Source: a virus. Taken from it: a stretch of 43,010 nt of DNA. This document shows positions 12,942-22,906 of this stretch, one piece after another; positions within the stretch are counted from its first letter, which is position 1; the number at the start of each line of letters is the position of its first letter. The stretch lies in IMG/VR virus record IMGVR_UViG_3300048927_000733, positions 1 through 43,010 of that record; one strand, 5' to 3'. Position numbers and translations under genes: made by a program. The notes under the pieces were generated by a model. The model searched no databases. It saw only the letters and a list, made by a program, of their open reading frames with translations, and had not been told where the DNA came from.

Positions 12942-14428
12942 TGACGGCAGAGAAGCGCGACCCAGATGAAGAAATTCTGGATGCCGCAGCTGAATGTCAG
13001 TTTGACCCGCAAGGATGGGCGTTGTTCGCATGGGATTGGGGCAAAGGCGATCTTAAGGACATAGAAGGCCCGCGTGAATGGCAGGCCGATATCAACGAAG
13101 AGATCCGGCAGCACCTTAACAGCGAGAACCGGTACCAGCCTTTACAAATCGCGGTGGCAAGCGGTCACGGTATCGGCAAGTCTGCTGAGATGGGCATGCT
13201 CTCCAATTGGGCTATGTCCTGCTTTGTCGATTGCAAGATTGTTGCCACGGCCAACACTGAAAGCCAGCTGCGCACAAAGACGTCGCCCGAGATTGGCAAG
13301 TGGTTCCGCTCGTCGATTACGTCACACTGGTTCGATGTGCAGGCCATGTCGGTCAAAGCCCGTGATGCCGAACACGCTGACCTGTGGAGGCAGGACTTCG
13401 TTGCATGGTCGGCCCACAACACGGAAGCCTTCGCCGGACTGCATAACAAGGACAAGATCATCCTTCTGTTGTTCGACGAGGCTTCGAAGATTGCCGATAG
13501 CGTCTGGGAAGTGGCCGAAGGTGCGCTGACTGACGAAAACACGATCATCATTTGGATTGTGTTCGGCAACCCTACGCAGAACACCGGACGATTCCGCGAG
13601 TGTTTCCGCCGCCACCGTCGGCGCTGGATCAGAAGGCAGATCGACAGCCGGACAGTGCCAGGCACCAACAAGAAGAAGCTTGACCAGTGGGTTGAGGACT
13701 ATGGCGAAGACCATGATTTCGTAAAGGTGCGAGTGCGCGGCATGTTTCCATCAGCATCGGCAAAGCAGTTCATATCGGTTGACGATGTTGATGCTGCGCA
13801 GAAGGTCCACCTTCGTCCAGAACAGTACGATTTTGCGCCGAAGATCATCGGTGTCGATCCAGCTTGGACGGGTGACGACGAACTGGTCATATATTTCCGG
13901 CAAGGGCTTTATTCCAAGCTCCTGATGGTCATGCCGAAGAATGACAACGACATCCTCGTAGCCAACCATGTAGCTAGGTTTGAGGACGAGTTGCAGGCTG
14001 ACGCCGTGTTCATCGACCTCGGCCACGGTACCGGCATTTACTCCGCTGGCATCACGCTCGGCCGCACTTGGCAGCTTGTCAGCTTCGCAGAAAAGAGCGT
14101 TGACCGTGGCTGCCTGAACAAGCGTGCTGAGATGTGGAAGGGCATACGTGACTGGCTCAAGCAGGGCGGCGCGATCGATCCAAAGGATGACGTGCTTTAC
14201 CAAGACCTGATCGGCCCAGAGCTTGTTGCCCGCACGGATGGCAAGCTGCAACTTGAAAGCAAGGAAGACATGAAGATCCGTGGCCTTCCATCTCCAAACC
14301 GAGCTGACGCTCTCGGCCTAACCTTTGCCCGCCCTGTGGTGGCAAAGGAGCGTGAAGACGAACGATACAATCACAGTCGAGACACCAGCTATAGCGGTTC
14401 AAACGACGACTACAATCCTTACGCATAA
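12938..14428 (+). CDS. terL: Terminase large subunit
   Basis: 496 residues. The ATPase domain has Walker A GHGIGKS at 76-82 and Walker B ILLLFDE at 175-181. The RNase H-like nuclease domain has candidate metal-binding acidic residues Asp307 (GVDPAW), Asp360 (FIDLGHG) and Asp457 (RADALG). It cuts and translocates DNA into the prohead. The length is usual for the family and no frame damage is seen. Confidence 0.95.
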   Translation: MMTAEKRDPDEEILDAAAECQFDPQGWALFAWDWGKGDLKDIEGPREWQADINEEIRQHLNSENRYQPLQIAVASGHGIGKSAEMGMLSNWAMSCFVDCKIVATANTESQLRTKTSPEIGKWFRSSITSHWFDVQAMSVKARDAEHADLWRQDFVAWSAHNTEAFAGLHNKDKIILLLFDEASKIADSVWEVAEGALTDENTIIIWIVFGNPTQNTGRFRECFRRHRRRWIRRQIDSRTVPGTNKKKLDQWVEDYGEDHDFVKVRVRGMFPSASAKQFISVDDVDAAQKVHLRPEQYDFAPKIIGVDPAWTGDDELVIYFRQGLYSKLLMVMPKNDNDILVANHVARFEDELQADAVFIDLGHGTGIYSAGITLGRTWQLVSFAEKSVDRGCLNKRAEMWKGIRDWLKQGGAIDPKDDVLYQDLIGPELVARTDGKLQLESKEDMKIRGLPSPNRADALGLTFARPVVAKEREDERYNHSRDTSYSGSNDDYNPYA

Positions 14429-14440
14429 GGGATCAGCACC

Positions 14441-14686
14441 ATGTGGTATGAAATTGCCCGCGCCAAGAACGCGGCTGCAAACGGTCGCCTATTCAATGCG
14501 CTGATGTTCGCCCTTGTGCTGTTCATCGCCTTCAGGATCGACACAGCTGCTCTGTGGCTCGCGTTCTTCCCTCCGTTGTCGATTGGTGTGGGCTATCTCG
14601 CGGACACGTTCGGTCAGCGCGTCATGTTGTCCTACGTCAGCATTGCCGCAGCGGTCATCCCTCTGCTCTCCATCTTTTACATCTGA
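14441..14686 (+). CDS. Small membrane protein in head module
   Basis: 81 residues, with predicted membrane segments at about 19-52 (LFNALMFALVLFIAFRI ... LWLAFFPPLSIGVGYL) and 61-81 (VMLSYVSIAAAVIPLLSIFY). It lies between terminase and portal, rightward. Family not recognised. Confidence 0.68.
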   Translation: MWYEIARAKNAAANGRLFNALMFALVLFIAFRIDTAALWLAFFPPLSIGVGYLADTFGQRVMLSYVSIAAAVIPLLSIFYI

Positions 14687-14694
14687 GGTTCAAC

Positions 14695-14910
14695 ATGTGT
14701 GTTTTCGGAAGCCCGAACGTCGCCAAGGCGGCAGACCCGAAGCTGCCAATCGAATACGCCGCCCAGCGCGAGCCGGACAACAAGACGACGACAGGGGCAG
14801 GCAATAAAACTCGTGACCGCCTCCGCGCTGCCACATCGACGATGCTGACAGGCTCTCAGGGCGTCGGTGCTGTCGATACATCGGGCAAGAAAGCCCTGTT
14901 GGGAGCCTGA
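14695..14910 (+). CDS. Small structural-module protein
   Basis: 71 residues from ATG 14695 (site GAGGTT); a longer frame from 14554 is a shadow of the preceding gene. It has an MCVFGSP start and a C-terminal LTGSQGVG...KKALLG motif, seen in small proteins next to portal genes of podoviruses. It may be a minor head or connector component; this is inference. Confidence 0.65.
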   Translation: MCVFGSPNVAKAADPKLPIEYAAQREPDNKTTTGAGNKTRDRLRAATSTMLTGSQGVGAVDTSGKKALLGA

Positions 14911-14911
14911 T

Positions 14912-16621
14912 ATGGTGGACAGCACGCGGGAACGCCACGAACGACGCCTTACGGCGCTCAAGAAAGAGCGCAACCCATATGAGGCGCAATGGCAGGAACT
15001 GAATGATTTCATCGTTCCTGGCCGTTATCGCAAAGGCGATGCTCGCGATCCCAAGGGCATAAACAGCAACAAGAAGATCATTGACAACTCACCCAAGCTT
15101 GCGCACCGCGTGGCGCAATCCGGGATGCAGGCCGGTTTGACGTCGCCCACTCGCCCATGGATGCGCTACAGCACGCCTGATCAGGATCTGAAAGAGTTCG
15201 GCCCGGTCAAAGATTACCTCTATCAGGCAACACGCAAGGCTCGCGAGCGGCTGGCTGTCTCAAACATCTACAATTGCCTGCACACCGGATATGGCGACGA
15301 ACTGCTCTTCGGTCAGTTCTGCATGGTGCTGACACGTGCCAACAAGCGGCTGCATGGCATTCTGCCGCCGGTCGGGCAGTATTGGCTTGCGCAAAGCCAG
15401 TATTCGCAGCGGGTGGACACCTGCTATCGCCGCATCTGGATGACGGTTGAACAGATCGTTGGCCGCTGGGTGGCGCAGCCGAATGGCGACATGGATTGGT
15501 CGAAGGTCTCCACCACGATCAAGAACCTATGGGACAAAGGCTCTTATGACGATGTCGTCGAGGTGTTCAATGCCGTTGAGCCCCGCCTGGTACGTGACGC
15601 TCGAAGCCCCACGAAGCAGAACAAGCCGTTCATGTCCAACTATTGGGAGTCCGGCAACAACGCTGAGAAGATGCTGGAAATCAGCGGCTTTGATCGCAAC
15701 CCGATCATTGCGCCGCGCTGGGATGTCGTGGCCGAAGATGTCTACGCTGCCACATGCCCCGGCATGGATGCGCTGCCAGACGTGAAAATGTTACAGAAAG
15801 AACAGGGGTGGAAGGGCACGGGCATCGAGCATCAGGTAAAGCCTGCTCTTGTCGCGCCGACCTCGCTCCGCAATAAGCGCAATTCCTCACTGCCGGGTAC
15901 AATCACTTACGTCGAAGAGACAGCGACCAACGCTGCTTATCGCCGGGCGTTTGAAGTCAACCTGCAGCTGACGGAACTGACCGCTGATATCAAGGACGTG
16001 AACCGACGCGTGGAGCGGGCATTCTACGCTGATCTGTTCATGGCGATCAGCAGCATGGACGGTGTGCAGCCTCGCAACCAGTTCGAACTCACACAGCGCA
16101 AGGAAGAGCAGCTTCAGCAGCTCGGCCCGACGGTTGAACGCCAGCACCATGAGCTTATTCAGCCCCTTGCTGACTGGGTGTTTTACCAGTTGGAAGATGA
16201 CAACGAACTGCCGGAAGCTCCAGAGGAACTGCAGGGCGAAGACCTGAACGTCGAAAACATCTCGACGCTGGCACAGGCGCAGCTTGCCGTGTCCACCGGC
16301 TCCATCGAGCGCATGATGAGCTTCGCAGGCAACATCAGTTCCGCTAGCCCAGAATCAATGGACAAGATCGACTTTGACCAGGCCATTGACGAATACGGCG
16401 ATGCGATCGGCGTGGCGCCAACCATCGTCCGTGCTGATGACAAGGTGAAAGAGATACGCGAACAGCGCGCCGCCGCCCAGCAGCAGGCGAAGAACGCAGA
16501 GATGGCTGCCACCATGGCCCCCGCGCTTAAGCAAGGCGCCGAAGCAGCATCGCTCCTCGCTGCCACTGATGAGAACGGTGGCGCTGCCGATCTCCTAAGC
16601 CGAATTGGGATAGCCGGATGA
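14912..16621 (+). CDS. Portal (head-to-tail connector) protein
   Basis: 569 residues from ATG 14912, behind GGGAG; the frame opens earlier. It fits the head-to-tail connecting (T7 gp8-like) portal family: N-terminal RLTALKKERNPYEAQWQELN and DFIVPGR, the QAGLTSPTRPWMRYS segment, then FGQFCMVL, and a long helical C-terminus ending in an Ala/Gln-rich coil. It forms the dodecameric DNA gate and binds terminase and the tail adaptor. ATGA overlap with the next gene. Confidence 0.93.
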   Translation: MVDSTRERHERRLTALKKERNPYEAQWQELNDFIVPGRYRKGDARDPKGINSNKKIIDNSPKLAHRVAQSGMQAGLTSPTRPWMRYSTPDQDLKEFGPVKDYLYQATRKARERLAVSNIYNCLHTGYGDELLFGQFCMVLTRANKRLHGILPPVGQYWLAQSQYSQRVDTCYRRIWMTVEQIVGRWVAQPNGDMDWSKVSTTIKNLWDKGSYDDVVEVFNAVEPRLVRDARSPTKQNKPFMSNYWESGNNAEKMLEISGFDRNPIIAPRWDVVAEDVYAATCPGMDALPDVKMLQKEQGWKGTGIEHQVKPALVAPTSLRNKRNSSLPGTITYVEETATNAAYRRAFEVNLQLTELTADIKDVNRRVERAFYADLFMAISSMDGVQPRNQFELTQRKEEQLQQLGPTVERQHHELIQPLADWVFYQLEDDNELPEAPEELQGEDLNVENISTLAQAQLAVSTGSIERMMSFAGNISSASPESMDKIDFDQAIDEYGDAIGVAPTIVRADDKVKEIREQRAAAQQQAKNAEMAATMAPALKQGAEAASLLAATDENGGAADLLSRIGIAG

Positions 16622-16917
16622 CTTGGACAAAGAGGGACCAACAAGAGCTCGATCTCGCAACGGAGTTCGTGCTGTCGGAGCCGCGTGCCCGCGAATTCAT
16701 CTGGTGGGTGCTGGCAAAGTGCGGCGTCTACAACGCGCCTCATGCCGTCAACGGCGAGACGGGTATTCACATCGGTCGCCGGATCGTCGGCGTAACCATC
16801 ATCGACCAAATCAACGAAGTCAAACCCACGGCCTACGCAGAAATGATGATCGAGGCCCACAACCGCGCAGAGAAGCGCGAAAGGGAAGAGCATGTTCCGA
16901 CACCTGATGATGAATAG
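16618..16917 (+). CDS. Bbp19-family phage protein
   Basis: 99 residues. The pattern FVLSEPRAREFIWWVLAKCG, then HIGRRIVGVTIIDQINEV and AYAEMMIEAHNRAE, matches the Bbp19-like domain encoded after the portal in Bordetella phage BPP-1. Structural role unknown. Overlaps the scaffold gene by 26 bases. Confidence 0.8.
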   Translation: MTWTKRDQQELDLATEFVLSEPRAREFIWWVLAKCGVYNAPHAVNGETGIHIGRRIVGVTIIDQINEVKPTAYAEMMIEAHNRAEKREREEHVPTPDDE

Positions 16918-17680
16918 CGTGGTCTTCGCCCCAGAGGGCGTCGCTGACGGCGGTGGCGACAACGGCACGGCTGACGATGCCAGCAAGCCTGAAACGCTTC
17001 TCAACGGCGCTGTGATTGACCCCGCCGCACCAAAGGAAGGTGAAGGCGATACCGCGAAGCCGGAATGGAAAGAATTCGAGGCCGACGCCTCCAAGTCGGA
17101 CGAAGAGAACGCCGCCGCCAAAGCCGAGCACGACAAGACAAAGCCAAAGGAAGGCGACGACAAGGGCAAGGAAGAACCGAAAGACCCAGCCGATATCGTC
17201 CCTGAAGATGGCAAGTATGACATCAAGCTTTCGGACGGCATCGAACTCGACGCGGCTCTGCTCGAAAAGGCTTCGCCGGTCATGAAGGAAATCGGCCTGA
17301 CAAATGCACAGGCCACGAAGCTCGCTGGCGTCCTCGCTGAAACACGCAAGGCTGAGTTCGACGCCCTGAACGAGCGCCACCAGAAAGTTACCACAGACTG
17401 GCAGAACGAGATCAAGGCCGACAAGGATTTCGGCGGCGACAATCTCGACACCAGCTTGAACAACGCAAACCGCGTGATCGCAACATTCGGAGACGATGCT
17501 TTCCGTCGCGATCTCACAGAAATCGGGATGGGAAATCATCCTGGTCTATTCCGGCTTTTGGTCCGTGTCGGCAACGCCCTCAGTGATGACAAGCCCGCTT
17601 CGTCGGAAACCGCAGCAGCCCCTCCTAAAGCGCCAGAAACGGCGATGTACGGAGCCACCACACCAAGCACACGAGGTTAA
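16892..17680 (+). CDS. Putative scaffolding protein
   Basis: 262 residues from ATG 16892 with the strong site GGGAAGAG; ATG 16907 is the alternative. It is highly charged and low-complexity at about 15-105 (Asp/Glu/Lys-rich), then a predicted helical region (DAALLEKASPVMKEIGLTNA ... EFDALNERHQKV). Placement directly before the major capsid gene and this composition are typical of phage scaffold proteins. Confidence 0.78.
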   Translation: MFRHLMMNSVVFAPEGVADGGGDNGTADDASKPETLLNGAVIDPAAPKEGEGDTAKPEWKEFEADASKSDEENAAAKAEHDKTKPKEGDDKGKEEPKDPADIVPEDGKYDIKLSDGIELDAALLEKASPVMKEIGLTNAQATKLAGVLAETRKAEFDALNERHQKVTTDWQNEIKADKDFGGDNLDTSLNNANRVIATFGDDAFRRDLTEIGMGNHPGLFRLLVRVGNALSDDKPASSETAAAPPKAPETAMYGATTPSTRG

Positions 17681-17683
17681 AAC

Positions 17684-18679
17684 ATGGCCACTGTTGGCAA
17701 CATGTACCCCACTCTTTCCGACATGAAAAAGATGGAAGTGGGTGACGATATTGCGACGATCATTGATATGCTCGTCCAGTACAACGCGATGTACGAAGAT
17801 GCACCCTTTCTTGAGTGCAACATGGGCGCATCGCACCTGACAACTGTTCGCACGGGTTTGCCGATCCCAACCTGGCGCAAGCTCTATAAGGGCGTGCTTC
17901 CAACCAAGGGCACGACGACACAGGTCAAGGATGCCACCGGCATGCTTGAAGACTGGTCGGAAGTTGACGCCAAGCTCGTCGATATCTCGAAGAACCCAGC
18001 CAAGTTCCGTTTGACTGAAGCCCGCGGCCACATCGCAGGTATGGCCAATATGCTTGGCTCGACCGTCTATTACGGCGATACCGATGTGAACCCAGAGCGG
18101 TTTACCGGCCTTCATGCCCGCTTTAACTCAAAGTCGGCAGGCAACGGCAAGCAGATCATCGACGCAGGCGGCACTGGCTCGGATAATACTTCGATCTGGT
18201 TCATCACCTGGGGCGAGGATTCGGTTCACCTTCTTTATCCAGAAGGCACGAAAGCTGGTCTTCAGCGCGAAGACAAGGGCAAGACCACGAAGGAACTGCC
18301 TGACGGTTCGCTGTACGATGTCTACCGCGAGAAATTCTCGCAGGATATCGGACTGTCCGTGCGTGACTGGCGCGGCGTTTCCCGCATCGCCAACATTGAC
18401 GTGTCGGACCTTCGTGCCAACGCAACGGCTGGCGGCGCCGACCTCATCAACCTGATGATCGACGGTTACTACGCCCTGCAGAACCCGAACCAGCCAACCG
18501 GCAAGACCGTCATCTACGCACCGAAGACGGTTCAGACCTTCCTGCACAAGCAGGCCATGAACAAGACAAACGTCAACCTGACGCTTGATCAGGCTCAGGG
18601 CAAGCCGCAGGTTTCGTTCCTCGGCCTGCCGATCCGCCGCGACGACAACATCCTCGAAACAGAAGGTCAGATCGTCTAA
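17684..18679 (+). CDS. Major capsid protein
   Basis: 331 residues. Order scaffold-capsid-cement and the N-terminal segment YPTLSDMKKMEVGDDIATII fit the major capsid proteins of BPP-1-like podoviruses (HK97 fold). The C-terminal part has the domain-swapped look KPQVSFLGLPIRRDDNILET. Site GAGGTT before ATG. No proteolytic cleavage site is evident. Confidence 0.9.
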   Translation: MATVGNMYPTLSDMKKMEVGDDIATIIDMLVQYNAMYEDAPFLECNMGASHLTTVRTGLPIPTWRKLYKGVLPTKGTTTQVKDATGMLEDWSEVDAKLVDISKNPAKFRLTEARGHIAGMANMLGSTVYYGDTDVNPERFTGLHARFNSKSAGNGKQIIDAGGTGSDNTSIWFITWGEDSVHLLYPEGTKAGLQREDKGKTTKELPDGSLYDVYREKFSQDIGLSVRDWRGVSRIANIDVSDLRANATAGGADLINLMIDGYYALQNPNQPTGKTVIYAPKTVQTFLHKQAMNKTNVNLTLDQAQGKPQVSFLGLPIRRDDNILETEGQIV

Positions 18680-18706
18680 CGGCGGTCTGGTAGAAGGTGA
18701 AAACCA

Positions 18707-19150
18707 ATGATCTTCGACGCACAGAATCTTTTCTCGGATGCCCAGGCTATCACCGCCTCGGCGGCATCCACCAACGTCATCGATTTCGGCCAGGCTGGTA
18801 AGCCAATTGGTGCCGCTGCCAATATCCGCAAGGATCTCGGTCGCGGCGGCAAGGTCGATGTTCGTGTGCAGATGGTAGAGGCAGCGCTTGCTGCCGGTGC
18901 CGCAACGCTGACCATTGATCTCCAAACCGACGATAACGAGGCGTTCGCGTCTCCAAAGGTCGCTTGGACTTCCGGTCCTATCCCCAAGGCCCAGCTTGTT
19001 GCGGGCTATGTGTTCCCGCTTGAATTCTTCCCACGCGGTACCGACGAGCGCTTTGCTCGCCTGTATTACACCGTGGCTACGGGTCCACTCACCGCCGGTA
19101 AGATCACCGCTGGCGTTGTCGCTGCATCGGAGGATAACAACTATGACTAA
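18707..19150 (+). CDS. Bbp16-family capsid cement protein
   Basis: 147 residues, beta-rich, starting MIFDAQNLFSDAQAITASAA, with NVIDFGQAGKPIGAAANIRK and the FPRGTDERFARLYYTV motif typical of the Bbp16 cement family, which decorates and stabilises the capsid. Follows the major capsid gene. Confidence 0.87.
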   Translation: MIFDAQNLFSDAQAITASAASTNVIDFGQAGKPIGAAANIRKDLGRGGKVDVRVQMVEAALAAGAATLTIDLQTDDNEAFASPKVAWTSGPIPKAQLVAGYVFPLEFFPRGTDERFARLYYTVATGPLTAGKITAGVVAASEDNNYD

Positions 19151-19628
19151 GACTGTGATGGCAACCCAGCCCGGTACATACGGCCATTACCGTGAATATG
19201 GCGATGTCTTCGAACTGACCGACGACAAACACTTCTCCAAGGTGTGGATGACGGAAGTCTCCTCTGCCGAAGCGAAGGCATTGCAGAAGGCCGCACAAAG
19301 CCAGCCAGAAGCAGAGCGCCATGTCGTCGATACGACTGTTGTGGACAACGCCGAGCTCGAAGGCCTCCGCGCTCAAATCTTGGAGAAAGATGCAGAAATC
19401 GAGCGCCTGAAGCGCAACAAGCCTGCATCCACCGCCAAGAGCGAAGGCGACAAAGGCGAAGGCAACGACCAGGGCAAGACACCTGCCGAAGTCCTCGCCA
19501 TGGCCAGCGACCCAACCGTCGAATTCATGACGTTCAAGGCCGCTGCCCGCAAGCTGCTTGGCGACAAGACGCCTTCCACCAAGGCCGAAATGATCGCCGC
19601 TCTTGAGGACTTGGCCACCGCGCCCTGA
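19143..19628 (+). CDS. Head-module protein with HeH-like C-terminus
   Basis: 161 residues from ATG 19143, which overlaps the cement gene by 8 bases. A compact N-terminus (GTYGHYREYGDVFELTDDKH) is followed by a coiled coil (LEGLRAQILEKDAEIERLKR), a low-complexity linker and a C-terminal helix-extension-helix (HeH/SAP-like) segment (TFKAAARKLLGDKTPSTKAE). Probably a minor head protein; exact role unknown. Confidence 0.78.
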   Translation: MTKTVMATQPGTYGHYREYGDVFELTDDKHFSKVWMTEVSSAEAKALQKAAQSQPEAERHVVDTTVVDNAELEGLRAQILEKDAEIERLKRNKPASTAKSEGDKGEGNDQGKTPAEVLAMASDPTVEFMTFKAAARKLLGDKTPSTKAEMIAALEDLATAP

Positions 19629-19656
19629 TCTTCTCGACAAGACAGACTGAAAATAG

Positions 19657-19686
19657 ACCCGGCTCATTCATTTGGGCCGGGTTTTT
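19657..19686 (+). terminator. Intrinsic terminator after head module
   Basis: ACCCGGC (19657-19663) pairs with GCCGGGT (19676-19682), then TTTTT. It lies inside the late operon between the head and tail modules. Confidence 0.85.
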
Positions 19687-19705
19687 CATTTGATGGAGAG
19701 CCGGA

Positions 19706-20287
19706 ATGTCGTCTGTAACCACAATCTGCAATCTCGCGCTGTCCAATATTGGCAAGAAGACCATCGCTGACATCAACGAAGCTTCGACAGAGGCAAAAAC
19801 ATGCCGAATTCACTATGCGTTGACCCGCGATACTATGCTTCAGGCTTACGAATGGGAGTTTGCGAAGACGACGGTTGACCTTGCCGAAGTCACCAACATT
19901 CGCAGCGAACGGTGGCAGCGCGCTTATGCCCGCCCGCAGAACTGCCTGAAGCCGCTTCGCATCGTGCAGGATGTCTACGTCCCCGATGATACTGACGAGG
20001 TGCCCTATGCGGCAACTGAAGGTCTTATCTTTTGTGACCTCTCTCCGGCGAAACTGGAATTTATCCAGCGCTTCGAAGATCCATCACGCTTCCCGCCTTT
20101 GTTCGAAGACGCCTTGTCGTGGGCTTTGGCTGCAAAGATTGCCATCCCCCTGACCGCTGACCAGTCCAGCCGAAAAGATGCGTACCAGATCGCCCGTTCG
20201 TCGCTCGATACCGCGAAGACAGCGGACGCCAACGAAAACCAGACGACATGGGCGAACAATTCCGCGCTCATCGACGCACGAGGCTAA
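19706..20287 (+). CDS. Head-tail adaptor (T7 gp11 / tail tubular A-like)
   Basis: 193 residues. N-terminus TTICNLALSNIGKKTIADIN, then EAKTCRIHYALTRDTMLQAY and EWEFAK, the signature of tail tubular protein A-like adaptors that extend the portal. Site GGAGAG before ATG. Followed closely by the nozzle gene. Confidence 0.87.
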   Translation: MSSVTTICNLALSNIGKKTIADINEASTEAKTCRIHYALTRDTMLQAYEWEFAKTTVDLAEVTNIRSERWQRAYARPQNCLKPLRIVQDVYVPDDTDEVPYAATEGLIFCDLSPAKLEFIQRFEDPSRFPPLFEDALSWALAAKIAIPLTADQSSRKDAYQIARSSLDTAKTADANENQTTWANNSALIDARG

Positions 20288-20290
20288 CCA

Positions 20291-22906
20291 ATGGCATTGA
20301 TGAGAACGATGCAGCCTGCCTTTACAGCGGGTGAGCTTAGCCCTGGTCTCTGGGCGCGTGTTGACCTGTCCAAGTATCAATCCGGGTTGAAGGTAGCCAA
20401 GAATATCATCGTTCATCCGCATGGTGGCGCTTCCAATCGGTGCGGTTTCGAGTTCATCGGGCGAACACGAGGTTCCGGCTTTGCTGTCCTTCTGCCTTTT
20501 GTATTCGACGCTGAGAGCGACCAAACGTACAATCTGGAACTGTCTCACTTAAAACTGCGTGTTTATCGCGCTGGTAGCCCGGTACTGGAAGCGCCAAAGG
20601 CAATAACCGGCATTTCGAAGGCTACGCCAGGCGTCGTCACGGTCAACGCTCACGGATTATCGAACGGTGATGAGTTCCTTCTAGCTGGTGTCGCTGGGCC
20701 GACGGCGCTAAACGGCCGAAACTTCATAGTTCGGAACGCGACCGCAAACACTTTCACGCTTGAGGATTTGCACGGCGTAGCTCTCTCAACGGCTGCACTC
20801 CCGGCTTATGTCAGCGGCGGAACGGTGCGGCGCGTCTATGAGGTAGACACCCCATATACCAGTGATGAGGTTCGCCGGGTGGTTTTTGCACAGGAGAACG
20901 ACGTGATGTACTTGACGCATCAGTCGCACGCTCCGCGCAAGCTATCGCGCCTTGCCGACAATAACTGGGTGTTTTCTATGCTCACGTTCGCTCCCGAAGC
21001 GGCGAAGCCTACAGGGTTGACTGGGACGGTCTATTTCAAGCGCAAAGCGGGCGATAGCACCACGATCCAGTATCGCATCTCTGCCATCAGTGCTTCCGGC
21101 GCTGAGAGTGCGGCAGCCGCGCCCGTAGGCGTCGTAGTCCAGTACTCCGAAGAGGACGGGCGTCGTATTCGGTTGACGTGGAATGCAATGCCTGGCGCCG
21201 CGCTCTACCGAATTTATAGGTCTGACGCGAACACGGGTATCCTCGCTGAAACAGCAAACACTGAGATCGAAATTGACCAGACGCAGTATCTGGGTGACGG
21301 CACTGCAATTCCAACGACCTCGGCGCCAGGGGCGCCATCAACCCCAACAGGTGTAACCGGGGCTATCGTCTTTGGTAAAGAACTCACCTACGTGGTGGCA
21401 TCCATCTCTGACGAGACAGGGGAGGAAAGCTTGCCTTCTGATCCTGTCACGCTGCGCAACGATATGAGCTATCAGGGCAACCGCAATGTTCTGTTCTGGA
21501 CCGCCACGGCAGGAGCTGGAAGCTACGTGGTCTATCGTCTCGACAATGGGCGCTATGGTTACATCGGGCAAACCGACATCACCTCGTTCACGGATGAAAA
21601 CATCACCGTTGACCTGTCGAGCGGCCCACAGGAGGGAAACAATCCTTTTGATAGCGCCGGAAACTATCCGGCGTGCGTGAACTTCTACGAACAGCGCCTT
21701 GCCATGGCCGGAACACAGAACGTCCCTTCCGGCCTCTGGCTCGGGCAGTCAGCGAACTATGAAAACTTCGGCTCCGCAACGCCGGTCAAGGCGAGCGATT
21801 CCATCACGGTTCGCGTCAAGTCGAAAGAGAAGAACCAGATCAGGGCGATTGGCGAATCCCGCGGCATGGCAGTGTTTACCACAGCGACGGAGTTTGCAGT
21901 GTCTGGCGGTTCCGACGATTTCCTGACCCCGACAAACACGGTAGTGAAGAAGCAAAGTAACCGCGGATCTTCGTGGCTTCAACCTATTGCGGTAGGCGAT
22001 GTGATGCTGTTTGCGGTAGCGCGTGGCGGCGTCATCCGGGATTACTCATACGAGTTCGCGAACGACAACTTCACAGGCAAAGACCTGACCATCATGTCAC
22101 GGCACCTGTTTGAAGGCCGCAAGGTAGTTTCATGGGCATTTGCGCAGGCGCCGTATTCGATTGTGTGGGTGATACTTGACAACGGCCAGTGCGTGAGCCT
22201 GACCTATATGCGCGAGCACGAGGTGTGGGCATGGACGCGCCACGAGACAGACGGCGTGTTTGAGGCGGTGAACGTAGTCCCAGAAGGGGATGAAGACGCA
22301 GTTTACTTCGTGATCAAACGCACCGTAGACGGTACCGACCAGCGTTACATCGAGCGGATGCACTCTAGGCTCTTCAGCATGTCCGAAGACGCTTTCTTCG
22401 TCGACAGTGGGCTTTCCTATGTGGGCGCGGCAACAAACACGGTGCGTGGGCTGTATCATCTTGAAGGTCGGTCACTCGTCGCGCTCGCTGATGGCAATGT
22501 CATCAAGAACCTTGTCGTCTCAGACGGTACGGTAACGCTGCCAATCTCGGCGTCCAAGGTTCACGTCGGCTTGGCATACGAGGCGGAAATGAAGACGCTC
22601 GATATTGATCTTGGCAGTGTTCAAGGACTCGGCTCCGTTCAGGCCCGAAACAAAGCTATCGCAAACATCACTCTTCGCGTCGAAAAGACGCGCGGTATCT
22701 GGGCTGGTCCTTCGGAAGACACGCTTGTTGAACTGAAGCAGCGCGAATTCGAGAACTGGAACGAGGCAACGCGCCTGGCCACGGATGACGTTGAACTGAC
22801 GCCTACAGCCGATTGGACAAAGGGCGGCACAATGATCATCAAGCAGTTCGACCCGCTGCCTATGACGATCCTTGCCATCCTTCCTGACCTGAAGATTGCA
22901 GCATGA
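20291..22906 (+). CDS. Tail nozzle protein (tail tubular B-like) with fibronectin-type repeats
   Basis: 871 residues. The start MQPAFTAGELSPGLWARVDL and NIIVHPHGGASNRCGFEFIG are diagnostic of podoviral nozzle/tubular B-type proteins. The middle (about 235-455) contains two fibronectin type III-like units (RIRLTWNAMPGAALYRIYRS; NVLFWTATAGAGSYVVYRLD). The C-terminal platform part includes FYEQRLAMAGTQNVPSGLWL. It forms the short tail tube through which DNA leaves. Confidence 0.9.
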   Translation: MALMRTMQPAFTAGELSPGLWARVDLSKYQSGLKVAKNIIVHPHGGASNRCGFEFIGRTRGSGFAVLLPFVFDAESDQTYNLELSHLKLRVYRAGSPVLEAPKAITGISKATPGVVTVNAHGLSNGDEFLLAGVAGPTALNGRNFIVRNATANTFTLEDLHGVALSTAALPAYVSGGTVRRVYEVDTPYTSDEVRRVVFAQENDVMYLTHQSHAPRKLSRLADNNWVFSMLTFAPEAAKPTGLTGTVYFKRKAGDSTTIQYRISAISASGAESAAAAPVGVVVQYSEEDGRRIRLTWNAMPGAALYRIYRSDANTGILAETANTEIEIDQTQYLGDGTAIPTTSAPGAPSTPTGVTGAIVFGKELTYVVASISDETGEESLPSDPVTLRNDMSYQGNRNVLFWTATAGAGSYVVYRLDNGRYGYIGQTDITSFTDENITVDLSSGPQEGNNPFDSAGNYPACVNFYEQRLAMAGTQNVPSGLWLGQSANYENFGSATPVKASDSITVRVKSKEKNQIRAIGESRGMAVFTTATEFAVSGGSDDFLTPTNTVVKKQSNRGSSWLQPIAVGDVMLFAVARGGVIRDYSYEFANDNFTGKDLTIMSRHLFEGRKVVSWAFAQAPYSIVWVILDNGQCVSLTYMREHEVWAWTRHETDGVFEAVNVVPEGDEDAVYFVIKRTVDGTDQRYIERMHSRLFSMSEDAFFVDSGLSYVGAATNTVRGLYHLEGRSLVALADGNVIKNLVVSDGTVTLPISASKVHVGLAYEAEMKTLDIDLGSVQGLGSVQARNKAIANITLRVEKTRGIWAGPSEDTLVELKQREFENWNEATRLATDDVELTPTADWTKGGTMIIKQFDPLPMTILAILPDLKIAA

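Noticed and set aside
16183-17517. 444-codon leftward frame
   Set aside because: Ser/Ala-rich shadow of the portal and scaffold genes, which have better evidence.
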